The position numbers and the translations under genes were made by a program. From contig CAXXES010000004.1 of assembly GCA_963677175.2 (NCBI GenBank), positions 1,804,793 through 1,868,792 on the forward strand: a stretch of 64,000 bases of DNA, given 5' to 3'. The first letter of the stretch is position 1, and each line of letters starts with the position of its first letter. A model generated the notes under the pieces. The model was not told where the DNA came from, ran no database searches, and was given only the letters and a program-made list of their open reading frames with translations. Below are positions 27,255 through 36,857 of the stretch, one piece after another. This DNA comes from Sunxiuqinia sp963677175. GTDB taxonomy: Bacteria > Bacteroidota > Bacteroidia > Bacteroidales > Prolixibacteraceae.

Positions 27255-28011
27255 TAATTTTGGTCTGGAAGTCATTCTTTTTTTGTGGCACAACATCACC
27301 GAAACAAGTGGCACAATTACACCGAAATATCTAGTCTCATTTACAATGTAGATGGAGAAGCTGGGTATGTAGTATCTGCAATTGATAATACTAATAGAGG
27401 ACATGAGGCCAAATATTGGATTGATAATTTTTTGCATATTATTCCACGAAAAAACGAGTACTACAACACTCAAAATCTGATGGCCATGTGTAAAAACTAT
27501 GTTGTAAAACAATTGTCAAATGAATTTGGAGTTACAAAGGCAGACCAGGCAGAATTTCTCAATCGGTCAGCTCAATATTTCAAAGAGAACGACAATTTTA
27601 GTATAAACAACTTTACAAACGACGTGATAGCCCAGCCAGAAATTATAGAAAGTTTCAAACTTTTTAGACAATCTTATCAGGAGGATCACAACGTTGAAAT
27701 TTTAGATGAGTTTTCTATTTCTTCTTCTGCCGTAAAAAAGCAAGCCCGTAGCTTTAAAAGTGTGATTAAACTTGATAAAAATTTCCACATCTATGTTCAC
27801 GGAGATAACCAACTCATAAAACGTGGTTATGATGAAGTTACCAGAATGCACTATTATCAGCTTTTTTTAAAGAAGAAATGTAGTAGGAATATTGATGGGA
27901 GTGGATATCCTTGGTGATATTCACTGTTTCATTTAAAACTAATAGTGCGATGATCTATATTCAAGCTATAGGACGCCATATCAAGAAATTACTATCTAAC
28001 ATGATATTGAT

Positions 28012-29658
28012 TTATCTCTTCCTATTAATCCTTCGCTGAGACAATTTTTTCCAGATCTGTCTTAACGCATTTACGTCATCCCTCGAGAACCCATGATGTT
28101 TGATCAATAATGCCTCATCTACCATATCCAATACTTCTTCAATTTTACGTTTGCGAATCAGTGCATCAACTTTGTTAAAATCCAAATCTAAATCGCCAAA
28201 AACTGGAATTTGTATTTCTTCAATCTCTGTAGGTTCAAAAGTCATTACGCCACCGCCATAACTACGTCCGGTGATTTCTGAAAAGGCAAACGAAAGTGAG
28301 TTTAGGAATGAAATAGCTGCCATATTTCTATTTACGCCTTCTTTAAATCTTACCCTGTGAATGGTGTCTGTGGAAGATGCTCCGGTTTCGTTTAGGATCA
28401 GTTTAGGATAGTCGCCTACTTGTCGCAATGCAAAAGCATCCGGCACCCATAAAGATGGAGTGATGTACCAGCGTTTTCTTATCCGGGTTTTGTAGCCTGT
28501 GTTAAAGCCTTGTTGCTCTCCATATTCAATATATTGCTGGCAAACTTTTGGTAGCTTCTCAAAATCTTCATTGGGAGGGATGAACAAATGAATCGCATTT
28601 TGCGCTTTGGAATTGTCGGAAAAATCCTTTTCAGAAAATGTAATGCCCTTCAATTGGTTGGATTTACTAGCAACCGGAATGGTATATTTTTTCAATTTCC
28701 ATTCTTTTACCTGCTCCTCTTTCATCATGAAAAATTCATTTCTGCCAGTTACCAACCCAACATCTACTTCCATGATGTCTCCGCAGGTTATAACCCGCTT
28801 ATCTTTTTTCAATCTTCTTAAAAGATTGATTTCATCCTCGTTGAGAAAGTACTTTGTCCATTTTTCAGTGGTATGATCTATAGGCTTCACATTCGAACCG
28901 TTGATTGCCTTGAAATTGATTGTATTTAGTTCTTCCAGGTTTTCACACTCTATTACTCTTACTCCTTTGCCACTTTGTACTTTCTTTTCGCAAAGCAGCA
29001 ACACCACTTCTTGTTGAATATTGGCAAAAACCAATTTCTTGAATGTGATGATGGTGATACGTTCAAAAAACTTAGAGAGAAAAACCCTTGTTTCCGCTGC
29101 ATACTTCACCTGGAACAGTTCGGCTGGAATCACCATGGCCATTCTGCCATTATCCTTCAATAAGGAAGCGGAAACGACTAAAAATGGAACCCAGATATTG
29201 GTGAGTTTATTGGGGTTCAAGCCAAGATTCTGCATCATGCCAATAGCCAACTTCCGGTGCTCTTCGGGAAAACTTTGATAGCGGATAAATGGAGGATTAC
29301 CAATGACCGAATCATATTTTTCTACTCCATTATTGCTGATATAATGGAAAAAGTCATTGTTAACGATGGTATTGGAATTCAAGCCCAAATTGGCAGCCCT
29401 GGCTTTGGCTTTCATTGATTCATCTTCCAACAATTCAATTCCTTTAATCCGACCCTTTAGGTCTTCTCCTTCAATCCCTAGTTCTTTGAACCGAAGTATG
29501 GCCGATTCTATAAAATTTCCATCACCACAGCTTGGTTCTAAAATCCGCTCAGTGTTTATGTCAATACTCCATTGACATAAAAAGTCAGCAATAGCCTGAG
29601 GAGTATAATAACCACCTCTTAACTTTTGAGCACTTATGCTTTCTTTTACCTGTCCCAT
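28012..29658 (-). CDS. N6-adenine DNA methyltransferase (Eco57I-like), separate subunit
   Basis: A 548-residue class I methyltransferase. Motif X-like GGYYTPQAIADFL, motif I LEPSCGDGNF (about residues 41-50) for S-adenosylmethionine, and the catalytic NPPFIRY (about 121-127) for N6-adenine methylation. The C-terminal half (YKTRIRKRWYITPSLW, GGGVMTFEP) looks like a target-recognition region. Its ATG overlaps the stop of the upstream nuclease-methylase (TAATG), so the two are co-translated. In Eco57I-type systems a bifunctional enzyme is paired with a second, modification-only methylase; this gene fits that role. Confidence 0.88.
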   Translation of the reverse strand: MGQVKESISAQKLRGGYYTPQAIADFLCQWSIDINTERILEPSCGDGNFIESAILRFKELGIEGEDLKGRIKGIELLEDESMKAKARAANLGLNSNTIVNNDFFHYISNNGVEKYDSVIGNPPFIRYQSFPEEHRKLAIGMMQNLGLNPNKLTNIWVPFLVVSASLLKDNGRMAMVIPAELFQVKYAAETRVFLSKFFERITIITFKKLVFANIQQEVVLLLCEKKVQSGKGVRVIECENLEELNTINFKAINGSNVKPIDHTTEKWTKYFLNEDEINLLRRLKKDKRVITCGDIMEVDVGLVTGRNEFFMMKEEQVKEWKLKKYTIPVASKSNQLKGITFSEKDFSDNSKAQNAIHLFIPPNEDFEKLPKVCQQYIEYGEQQGFNTGYKTRIRKRWYITPSLWVPDAFALRQVGDYPKLILNETGASSTDTIHRVRFKEGVNRNMAAISFLNSLSFAFSEITGRSYGGGVMTFEPTEIEEIQIPVFGDLDLDFNKVDALIRKRKIEEVLDMVDEALLIKHHGFSRDDVNALRQIWKKLSQRRINRKR

Positions 29659-32600
29659 TATTCTTCTATTTCTGTGGTGAACATATCATCATTCATAACC
29701 AGGCTAAATTCCTCCTCGCTGATGCTATACAAAAGGTTGATGCTTTGAATTAATTGATCAAAGAGCGTATGCGCTTTTCTTTGGAGCACCGTTCTTTTTG
29801 ATCCATAAGCTGCACTTTTTAGTTGTACTTTAGTTTTGATCAAGGTTTCTACCAGTTTAATAATGGTGTTGTATTTTTCTTTTTCGAAAGTATTATCGAA
29901 ATCAATCTGTCGAATAGGAATATTTTCAATAAACTGCTTGCCGTGAGAATAATAAGCCCCTCTAAATTCACTTGCACCAGCTTTGACCATATTCTCAAAC
30001 AGAGGATGCGATAAAATACCGAGGAAGTACAGCAGTGAATAATCTGATCGGTTAATTAATGCATAATATGGGCCGTTTCCTCCACCAGTGAATTGGAGAT
30101 CATTATTGTCAAGCGCATAGGGTGGACTGGTTGCTAAAACAGACCAAACAAGTTTTGGCGTATTGTGAAATCTTGTCAGGCTTTGAGAACGTCCAAATTG
30201 ATACCATTTGGGGTTGTTCCCTTGCAAGCTTCTTTTCTCCAATTGCGGCTTATGCTCCTGTAAATATGACCAGGCAAGCGGAAAGTTGCTTTCAAAATAC
30301 TCTTCACTGAATAAATAGGCTCCATCACTTTCAACCGAATAAGGAAATATAATGTGGGCATTGGCTGATATGGTTTCGAATAAACCAAATGATAAGTCAT
30401 AAATAGCTGGAAAACATATTCCTTTTTCAACCTCCCATCTTATTCCATTTTTGGTAAACCTATATGTATCTGATGTTTCACTTTCCGGCTCAAAAATGTA
30501 AATCTTATCAGCGCTTGTTTGTAAACCCACACATATTTCTGCCAATTCTTTTAACGGAACAGACTGCTCAGAACGAAGCTTGTTAAAGACTTTTTCAGTG
30601 TCCGGTGAAAGGAATATCCATGGATTAGCATTGAAAGCATCTGTTTGGTATGAAACAAAGGCATTTTGTTTCTCGAGCAATTCAGGTGTGATTTTTCGAA
30701 CTCGCTTAAATTGGAAGTCTGTCTTTTTAGCTTTTTGAAGAATTAAGATAGCCGTGTATGTCGATCGATCCGGAAATACCTGTGTAACCCCAAAGTGTGT
30801 GATTTTTGAAATTTGACTGTTCGATGTTATAAACTCTCGTAATGCTTTGCCACCTTTGATAAGAAAAAATTTATGCGGCACAATGTAGCCAAGCAACCCA
30901 TTTGTATTTAAGAGGGCAATGGCTCGTTGAATAAAAACATAGTATTTATCAATGGTTTCCTTTTTAGCAACACTGTATCCAGAGATATTTGATTGATAAT
31001 ACTTGATTTCCTCAGGAGCATATTTTACAAGATTTTGTATTCTTACATATGGAGGATTGCCAATAATGGCATCAAAACCCTTACTCTCCTTTAAAAAAGT
31101 GAATTCTATTTCCCAATCTAAAGGTTTGACATTATGCAGTAGTTGGTCGTTTTCAAGTGCTTCTGGCATAAACTCAAAGAAGTTGGAATCAACCAGTGAG
31201 TTCCCACACTTAATATTTCCTTTGAGACTTGGTAGAACTTTTTCGGCATGTTCATTAATGAAGTTGTCAACCGTGGCTTTATTTTCTCCTTCCAAAAGTT
31301 TTAGAAGCAAACTAAATTCGGATACTTCTGTGGCATAGGGGTTTATATCAACACCATAAATATTCTGCTCAAGAATGTTTCGCTTAGCTTTAAGCGTAAG
31401 TGCAAATGTGGTCTCATTTAGTTGGTAAACCAACTCATTACTACTCGCATTTTCTTCAATTAGTTTTTCCAGAACTCTTTGCTGCATGAAGTCATAGGCA
31501 GAAATAAGGAAGGTTCCAGAACCACAGCATATATCTGCAATTTTTATTGTGCTAATCTCATCAAAGGTTTTCCCTGTCGTTAATGGAGATAAGGTGTCTT
31601 TAGTGATTTGCTCTACAATAATTTTAGGAGTTGGAACAACACCATTGGATGCAGAAACTTCCGGTTCTTCCAGAATGGAGAGTTGTCTTCCTTCTTCGAG
31701 AACAATACGGCTTCCCAAAAATCTTTCGTAGATCTGGCTTAAAATTGTCGGGTCAACTACAGAAAAATCATATGGGCTTAATGGATAATAGAGTTCATTA
31801 AAAATCTCGATTAGTACTTTAGAGTCAATGTCAATTTTGAGGGAAAGCGTATCTTCAATAAAATCGAACAGACCAGAGTTAAATTTCTTATCCGACTGTT
31901 GAAAAAGATGCTTTAGCTCATCATAGCTTTTGATATTTTTCAGTGTTTCAAACTTTTCTATCGTTCGGTCTTCACAAATTCTCAGGAAAATAATCCGGTT
32001 AAGCAGCCTTTGAATCAAAAAGTTAATGTCTTCATCATCCAGACTCTCATTTTTCTCAATAGCAGTAACGGCTAATTTTTGCCGCCAATCTTCTATTTGT
32101 TTTAAGAAATAGTCATCAAAAGTTTGTCCTTTTCGCTCATAAATGGAAAACAGGTCGTCTAATTGACCGGAATTAGCAGAATTAAACGATACCAGTTGCT
32201 GAATCTCGTCAAAGGCATCAACATATTCTTCAAAACTGAAAATTCTGACCCGGGCTACTTGTTCATTTTCCGAAACATCCGGTTTAAACCTGCAATCATA
32301 GATAATAAGGTGTTCAAAATTGGTTAGAATCGAAATACCAAGGTTGGCGTTCCAGCCGTATCTTCTCGTTTGAAAAGCGGCTTTGGCAGATTTTAAAATG
32401 TTAACCGAAGGTTTTTTGACCTCTACAAATAGTTTTCTGGTGCCATTGATACGTAATGTGTAATCGGGATTCTTTTTGGTTGTTTCGTCTTCTACCTCAA
32501 TATATTCTTCCTGAATAACATCTCTCAGGAATTGCGTTTTTCCTTTATCATTGTCCACATCCCATCCAAAACACTTCAAAAGCGGATCAATAAAGTCGTT

Positions 32601-32684
32601 ACGCACTTGCGTTTCATTGTAAGTTGTTTTAAGGCAACTTACTCTGTCCGAACGATATCTTTCTAGAAGTTCTTGAATGGTCAT
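29658..32684 (-). CDS. Type IIG restriction-modification enzyme
   Basis: A 1008-residue bifunctional protein. N-terminal PD-(D/E)xK nuclease with NPDY (Asp74) and FVEVKKP (Glu88, Lys90), then a helical spacer, then a methylase domain with motif I IADICCGSGTF (about residue 383) and catalytic NPPYVRI (about 545). The C-terminal third (LKELAEICVGLQTS, YYALINRSDYSLLYFLGIL) has the pattern of a TaqI-like target-recognition domain. Cutting and adenine methylation would be in one chain. It overlaps the regulator gene upstream (ATGA) and the methylase downstream (TAATG), forming a three-gene operon. Confidence 0.88.
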   Translation of the reverse strand: MTIQELLERYRSDRVSCLKTTYNETQVRNDFIDPLLKCFGWDVDNDKGKTQFLRDVIQEEYIEVEDETTKKNPDYTLRINGTRKLFVEVKKPSVNILKSAKAAFQTRRYGWNANLGISILTNFEHLIIYDCRFKPDVSENEQVARVRIFSFEEYVDAFDEIQQLVSFNSANSGQLDDLFSIYERKGQTFDDYFLKQIEDWRQKLAVTAIEKNESLDDEDINFLIQRLLNRIIFLRICEDRTIEKFETLKNIKSYDELKHLFQQSDKKFNSGLFDFIEDTLSLKIDIDSKVLIEIFNELYYPLSPYDFSVVDPTILSQIYERFLGSRIVLEEGRQLSILEEPEVSASNGVVPTPKIIVEQITKDTLSPLTTGKTFDEISTIKIADICCGSGTFLISAYDFMQQRVLEKLIEENASSNELVYQLNETTFALTLKAKRNILEQNIYGVDINPYATEVSEFSLLLKLLEGENKATVDNFINEHAEKVLPSLKGNIKCGNSLVDSNFFEFMPEALENDQLLHNVKPLDWEIEFTFLKESKGFDAIIGNPPYVRIQNLVKYAPEEIKYYQSNISGYSVAKKETIDKYYVFIQRAIALLNTNGLLGYIVPHKFFLIKGGKALREFITSNSQISKITHFGVTQVFPDRSTYTAILILQKAKKTDFQFKRVRKITPELLEKQNAFVSYQTDAFNANPWIFLSPDTEKVFNKLRSEQSVPLKELAEICVGLQTSADKIYIFEPESETSDTYRFTKNGIRWEVEKGICFPAIYDLSFGLFETISANAHIIFPYSVESDGAYLFSEEYFESNFPLAWSYLQEHKPQLEKRSLQGNNPKWYQFGRSQSLTRFHNTPKLVWSVLATSPPYALDNNDLQFTGGGNGPYYALINRSDYSLLYFLGILSHPLFENMVKAGASEFRGAYYSHGKQFIENIPIRQIDFDNTFEKEKYNTIIKLVETLIKTKVQLKSAAYGSKRTVLQRKAHTLFDQLIQSINLLYSISEEEFSLVMNDDMFTTEIEE

Positions 32685-33025
32685 TGCTCTTCAAAATCAA
32701 GTGAACCTTGTTTTAGGTTCTTATTTTTTAAATATTCTATTTTCTCTTCAGCAACCTTCAATATTTCTTTGTGGTTGTTTTCAGACAATAAATCAAAAGC
32801 AACTTTATCACTTAACAGAATCACTCCCAATTTTTCCTCACTTTCTTCAAATAAATTAGCCAAAGTAGGTAACATTTCTTTATTTGCAGATCTTTCACCT
32901 CTTTCGATCTTGCTTAATGTTGATGGGTCAATATCTAAAGTAGCAGCAACTTTTCTCAGAGGTAACCCACTTTGTTCCCGTAACTTTCTGATATGCTCAC
33001 CAAATGATTCTTTGCCATTCATCAT
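32681..33025 (-). CDS. XRE-type regulator of the restriction operon
   Basis: A 114-residue protein with a clear XRE helix-turn-helix (IRKLREQSGLPLRKVAATL then DIDPSTLSKIERGERS). The frame is open back to 33130, but a TATCTTTG promoter box lies at 33061-33068 inside that extension, so the start at 33025 (MMNGKES) or 33022 is preferred, giving a leader of about 30 nt. Placed first in a restriction-modification operon it resembles controller (C) proteins that delay nuclease expression, although it is longer than most of them. Confidence 0.85.
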   Translation of the reverse strand: MMNGKESFGEHIRKLREQSGLPLRKVAATLDIDPSTLSKIERGERSANKEMLPTLANLFEESEEKLGVILLSDKVAFDLLSENNHKEILKVAEEKIEYLKNKNLKQGSLDFEEQ

Positions 33026-33060
33026 TATTGTCTTGAAAAAAAAATTTGGACATGTTTTGT

Positions 33061-33068
33061 CAAAGATA
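33061..33068 (-). promoter_or_regulatory. Promoter -7 box of the restriction operon (TATCTTTG)
   Basis: Minus-strand TATCTTTG matches TAnnTTTG exactly and lies about 36-43 bp upstream of the chosen start of the XRE gene. It supports the short form of that protein and a transcription start separate from the HerA gene. Confidence 0.6.
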
Positions 33069-33198
33069 CAATTAAAATTTACTCCCTCTATGAACTTACT
33101 TTTTTTATTTTTAGAATAAACGGGCTGCACCCGAGAGGCAGAACAAAAAAAGTACTTTTTCGGTAAAGTAAAGAGAACATAGGGCGCGTTTATTTATT

Positions 33199-34995
33199 TT
33201 AAAGCACCTCGCGTTTCGAGAACGTTGGAGTGGCAGAATCCGGCGGTGTAGAAGGCCTGTTTACTTTAATTGTTAGTGGTATTGGAAAATCAACCCCTAA
33301 CAAAAGAGCTTCGCCTTCTCCTAAAACAGGCATATATGCAAGTACATCCCGATTTGCAGCTGCACAGGCACTTTCTACTGTTTTCTTGTCATTCTCGTTG
33401 ATCAGACGATGAACTATGAATGATCCCATCTGGCTAAGTGTGCCTTGTGGAATATCTCTAGGCATTTGCGTTGCTAAGCAAAGAAACAAGCCATATTTCC
33501 TGCATTCTTTCGCAATCTGATCAAAGGCATTCAGTTCAATGGTTTCAAAAAATTCATCCTTGATCTTTTTATTCAAAAATTGATGCGCTTCATCAATAAA
33601 ACAAACGGTCGGTGCCTCTTTAAATCTTCCATCCCGGGCAAGACTCAGTAATTTATTTCCAATGGCATTTGTCAGAATTTCACGAATCTGAAATTCATAA
33701 CCGACAGACTTGAAATCAATATACAATAGTTTCTTATTATTCTCCTTAACCAAGAATCCTTCAAGCATTTTGGAAAACTCTTTTGGATTATCAGCGGATT
33801 TTTCAAAGCCGAAGCTATTTTTGAAATACTTGTTGTTGAGAAGACTTCTAATTCTTACCACCAAGGATGTGCAGTGCCCAATAGTCGCCTTATCAAGACT
33901 GCCCCACATTGATGTATCTTCGATATTACTTCGAAAGTCTTTGTTGCTTTCATAAACACATTCTTTCACTAATTGTGATTCCAGATTCTTGATGTCGATA
34001 GTTAGGTAGCTGTTATCGATGACCTCTGAAAATTCACTTGTTATAACTGAAACAGGTCGTTTCTTTTTTAACTCTTTTACTAAAACTCCATTCTCAATTT
34101 TTATCGACAGATTATTTTGAAACTTGAATTCGCCATCTCCTAAATTCTGAAATGCGCCTGATGCATCGTTCAAAATGATGTCACAAATTTTTAGTGATCT
34201 GATTGCGTCGAGTAACTTTGGTTTCTGAGTTTGCTCAGATGGCTTTAAAATACTAAAAATATCATAAATAGTAAGGTGAGAATAATGGAGAAACCCGCCA
34301 TCGTAAGTTCCGAATTCGATTGATTCGGTTGTTTCGGGTTGGGTCTTAAAGTAGGCATATTCTCCTGTCGCATCAATTAAAATGATTTTTGCGTCACTCT
34401 TTTGAACCTCCTGGATTAGCTTGGCAACGGTCCAACTTTTACCCCCGCCGGTCGTACCTACAACAACACAATGTCGTCCGAAAAGTGCGTTTTGGGAAAT
34501 TTCAATTTCTGCACCATTTGAAGTTAATTTCCCTAAACTAATAAGCGGCTCTTTCTCTTTATGATCCTCTTTAACGCCAAAATCCTTGACATAATTTTGT
34601 GGAAAAGCCTTAGAACATACGTATACCTTGGAACCAATATTCGGATAAATGCCGATGCTTTTTGTTACCTTCTCTGGATGGTAGGTGTCAAAAGCCAGCA
34701 GTAATTCAATCCTTCCTGAAGGATGGAAGTCAGAGTTATGACGCTCAAAATCGCGTTCACTTAATTCCTTTCTTTCCGCTTCCGGCAACGACAAATCTAG
34801 TATTCGTCCAATAAATCCATAGCGCTCTCCTTCGATTACAACGAAATTTCCGAGCATTCCACCACAAAATTCTTCGCTATTATGGATGAAACTGTTCAGT
34901 AAGTTGGAAGAAGGAAAATGGATACGAATAAATTGAGGCATTATTTCCCGGACATATCCGAGAAAATAATTATGGTTGAACGGGCTGGTTGACAT
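33199..34995 (-). CDS. herA: HerA-type hexameric ATPase/translocase
   Basis: About 598 residues from ATG 34995 (MSTSPFNHNY), preferred over 35049 because it reduces overlap with the SIR2 gene to 26 bp. N-terminal beta-barrel (FVVIEGERYGFIGRILDL), then the RecA-like core with Walker A GTTGGGKSWTVAK, Walker B VCFIDEAHQFL and ATQMPRDIP (sensor region), as in HerA/FtsK-type DNA translocases. Together with the upstream SIR2 gene it forms the two-gene SIR2-HerA (Nezha) architecture, in which a HerA hexamer assembles with SIR2 subunits to deplete NAD and cut DNA during phage infection. Confidence 0.9.
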   Translation of the reverse strand: MSTSPFNHNYFLGYVREIMPQFIRIHFPSSNLLNSFIHNSEEFCGGMLGNFVVIEGERYGFIGRILDLSLPEAERKELSERDFERHNSDFHPSGRIELLLAFDTYHPEKVTKSIGIYPNIGSKVYVCSKAFPQNYVKDFGVKEDHKEKEPLISLGKLTSNGAEIEISQNALFGRHCVVVGTTGGGKSWTVAKLIQEVQKSDAKIILIDATGEYAYFKTQPETTESIEFGTYDGGFLHYSHLTIYDIFSILKPSEQTQKPKLLDAIRSLKICDIILNDASGAFQNLGDGEFKFQNNLSIKIENGVLVKELKKKRPVSVITSEFSEVIDNSYLTIDIKNLESQLVKECVYESNKDFRSNIEDTSMWGSLDKATIGHCTSLVVRIRSLLNNKYFKNSFGFEKSADNPKEFSKMLEGFLVKENNKKLLYIDFKSVGYEFQIREILTNAIGNKLLSLARDGRFKEAPTVCFIDEAHQFLNKKIKDEFFETIELNAFDQIAKECRKYGLFLCLATQMPRDIPQGTLSQMGSFIVHRLINENDKKTVESACAAANRDVLAYMPVLGEGEALLLGVDFPIPLTIKVNRPSTPPDSATPTFSKREVL

Positions 34996-36271
34996 GATTC
35001 TCTGTTTTTTGAGAGGAATAAACTTTGTTGGAAGGATAGTTATTAACAAAATCGCTAAACTTCTCGTTGATGATATAAACGTTTTCTTTTCCGATAAATC
35101 TTTTTAGATTACTGTCCCCTTCAATCGGTATTCCAACTCTTCGACAATCAAGGCACTTGTAATAATTACATATCAATAATGTAAAATTTGGATTTTGACT
35201 TACAGCCTCAAAAATGACATTCGATATATGTTTATCGTATAAGCTAAACCCAACTACAATGAGCAATGTGTTTTCTTGCCGCAAATAACTTTGAAACCGC
35301 GACATCATTTCGAAATAGGGTTGCTCATACGAACTTTCATATTTGTTGGACGCTGGATAAATGATACGTCTCTTACTTTCTTCGCCTTTATTAGTTGAAT
35401 CAGCAACAATGATATCTCCATCCATTCCCTCAAACCAATCCAACGAGCCATGCATTTTGTATAGATGTAATACTTTGGGAACAAAACTTTCCTCATTTTT
35501 AATTCTGCTTTTTTCCCGATATACAATATCGTAGTCAAAATTAGTTCCGCTGAATTGACGAGGCATTGTAAAAGAAAAGCCATCTATCAGGGTGACTCCA
35601 ACTTGCTGTGCCGCTTGCTCAATCAAGGTGTCATAATTCGTGGTAAAAAACTTAACCCTTGGTAATTTTAGGCTTCGATTGACAACTTTGTCTAAAAACT
35701 GACTGTGCAAATTGCCATCAACCTCAAGCCAGCACTCATCAACTATACTCTTTTCAATAATTTCGATAATATCTTTCAATGGTTTTTTCTCTTCCTTCTT
35801 CGCTTCACCTTCACCACTTATACCAGCGTCATATGCAACAAAATAATCTTCGTTAAACTTCAGCAGCATATAGGCTTTTGATAATAGTTCTTCCAGATCA
35901 TTTTCTGTATTAAAGCCTAAAGCCTCTTTTAATGCATTAAAGACCGGTTCAGTAACCTTTTTTTCTGCAGCCCTCCATAATCCGTCTCTATCTTCTCCAC
36001 CAGCTTTTGCATGTCTTTTCTTTGAACCTTCTTTTGAGATGCCCGCTCCCGATAAGATGATTAAATTTTTGTAAGCAGCATTTTTAAGTAATTCAGAATA
36101 AAAACTTCTCATTTTATCTTGAGCAATTTCTAATAATTTTTCAGGGGCAGCAGTTTCATTACTTGGGTCTTCTTGTTTCCAAGATTTTCCATTAATAAAA
36201 ACATCATTTTCCAGGACATAAACCTGGGATTCATTACTAAGTAGAAAATAGTCTCTTTGAGGTTCAGCCAT
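34970..36271 (-). CDS. SIR2-domain NADase partner of HerA
   Basis: A 433-residue protein with a SIR2-like fold. NAD-binding loop LSGAGIS (residues 74-80), FFTTNYDTLIEQA (about 209-221, conserved Asn-Asp), LYKMHGSLDWF (catalytic His, about residue 272) and VVGFSLYDKHISNVIF. These are the usual landmarks of defence SIR2 proteins that hydrolyse NAD. There is an N-terminal extension of about 65 residues. It overlaps HerA by 26 bp, so the two are co-translated. Confidence 0.9.
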   Translation of the reverse strand: MAEPQRDYFLLSNESQVYVLENDVFINGKSWKQEDPSNETAAPEKLLEIAQDKMRSFYSELLKNAAYKNLIILSGAGISKEGSKKRHAKAGGEDRDGLWRAAEKKVTEPVFNALKEALGFNTENDLEELLSKAYMLLKFNEDYFVAYDAGISGEGEAKKEEKKPLKDIIEIIEKSIVDECWLEVDGNLHSQFLDKVVNRSLKLPRVKFFTTNYDTLIEQAAQQVGVTLIDGFSFTMPRQFSGTNFDYDIVYREKSRIKNEESFVPKVLHLYKMHGSLDWFEGMDGDIIVADSTNKGEESKRRIIYPASNKYESSYEQPYFEMMSRFQSYLRQENTLLIVVGFSLYDKHISNVIFEAVSQNPNFTLLICNYYKCLDCRRVGIPIEGDSNLKRFIGKENVYIINEKFSDFVNNYPSNKVYSSQKTENHVNQPVQP

Positions 36272-36437
36272 ATCTTGTGATCTTTAGAAGTAATCTTCGG
36301 GATTTCCTGCGTTAAAACTAATCAATAAAATTAGTATAAACTTCATTTGATACAACATCTATCTTTTCCGAAGTCTTCAACATTCGTTAATTATAAAGTT
36401 TAGGCTATACTTCCAAGTAATATCTTGAAGATGAGAG

Positions 36438-36791
36438 CTAAATGCAATTTTCTTTTATTAAAAAACACTTTGACTTATGCATAATGAGTCTGTAACGATG
36501 TATGTGTAATAAGGCAACGAGGTTTTTAGCGATTATGTAACCGTTTTTGAAAAAATTATATTCGAGTCTTGATAATATCATGGAAAAAACAATTAATGTG
36601 ATCGCCCGATAGCGATTCAAACTGACCACCTTTGACGACGCAAACTGACCACCGTTATAAAAGGTGGGTTCATGCTTTTCTGGAGAAATAACCGGCTTAG
36701 GAGGACTTTGAATAGTTATTGTCCTGACATGCATTGTCCATCTGCCATTCCCGTCAAATATACTGGCACGGTAGAAACGGTATTGGGGCAC
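36438..36791 (-). pseudogene. Third, diverged copy of the small TDDYRF-type ORF
   Basis: The first ~22 residues (YRFYRASIFDGNGRW) match YRFCRAGKFDGNW of the small ORFs at 38459 and 41560, also at DNA level (36737-36785). After about 50 residues the frame enters IS21-end-like repeats and has no credible sequence. Probably a remnant of the same gene family interrupted by a transposon end. It precedes the SIR2 gene on the same strand. Confidence 0.4.
36597..36655. repeat. Possible solo end of an IS21-like element
   Basis: CAAACTGACCACC occurs twice (36618-36630 and 36641-36653), preceded by the small palindrome ATCGC-ccgata-GCGAT. Repeated terminal units of this kind are found at the ends of some IS21 elements. 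No transposase is present and no second end was found nearby. Confidence 0.45.
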
Positions 36792-36857
36792 CCCTTCGCT
36801 CCGGTGCTTCGCGTTCGGTCATTTTCCGGAATCGTTTGCCCCAAGAATAAACAGGAT

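Larger units (their letters stand above)
24790..27333 (+). mobile_element. IS21-type insertion sequence
   Basis: A 2544-bp element flanked by GTCTC (24785-24789 and 27334-27338). Its ends share TAGATA-nnn-CGG, and each end carries repeated GTTGTGCCA/TTTCGGT units (four at the left end, two at the right), the multiple terminal repeats typical of IS21. It carries istA and istB. Its base composition is more GC-rich than the surrounding gene. Confidence 0.9.
24289..27917 (+). pseudogene. Nucleoid-associated protein (YejK/NdpA-like), split by IS21
   Basis: N-terminal part 24289-24789 has ESLAIHWVGNKTNDDG, VGEFYVAYFRNCEVD and INKLDKGCL. The C-terminal part resumes at 27339 with IYNVDGEAGY, IDNTNRGHEAKYWIDNFL and ends QLFLKKKCSRN. 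Joining across one copy of GTCTC restores DKGCL-IYNVDG and a frame of 359 codons, the usual size for this family (37-kDa nucleoid-associated proteins). Family members bind DNA; in several accessory regions they appear next to defence genes. As it stands the protein is cut near the middle. Confidence 0.85.
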
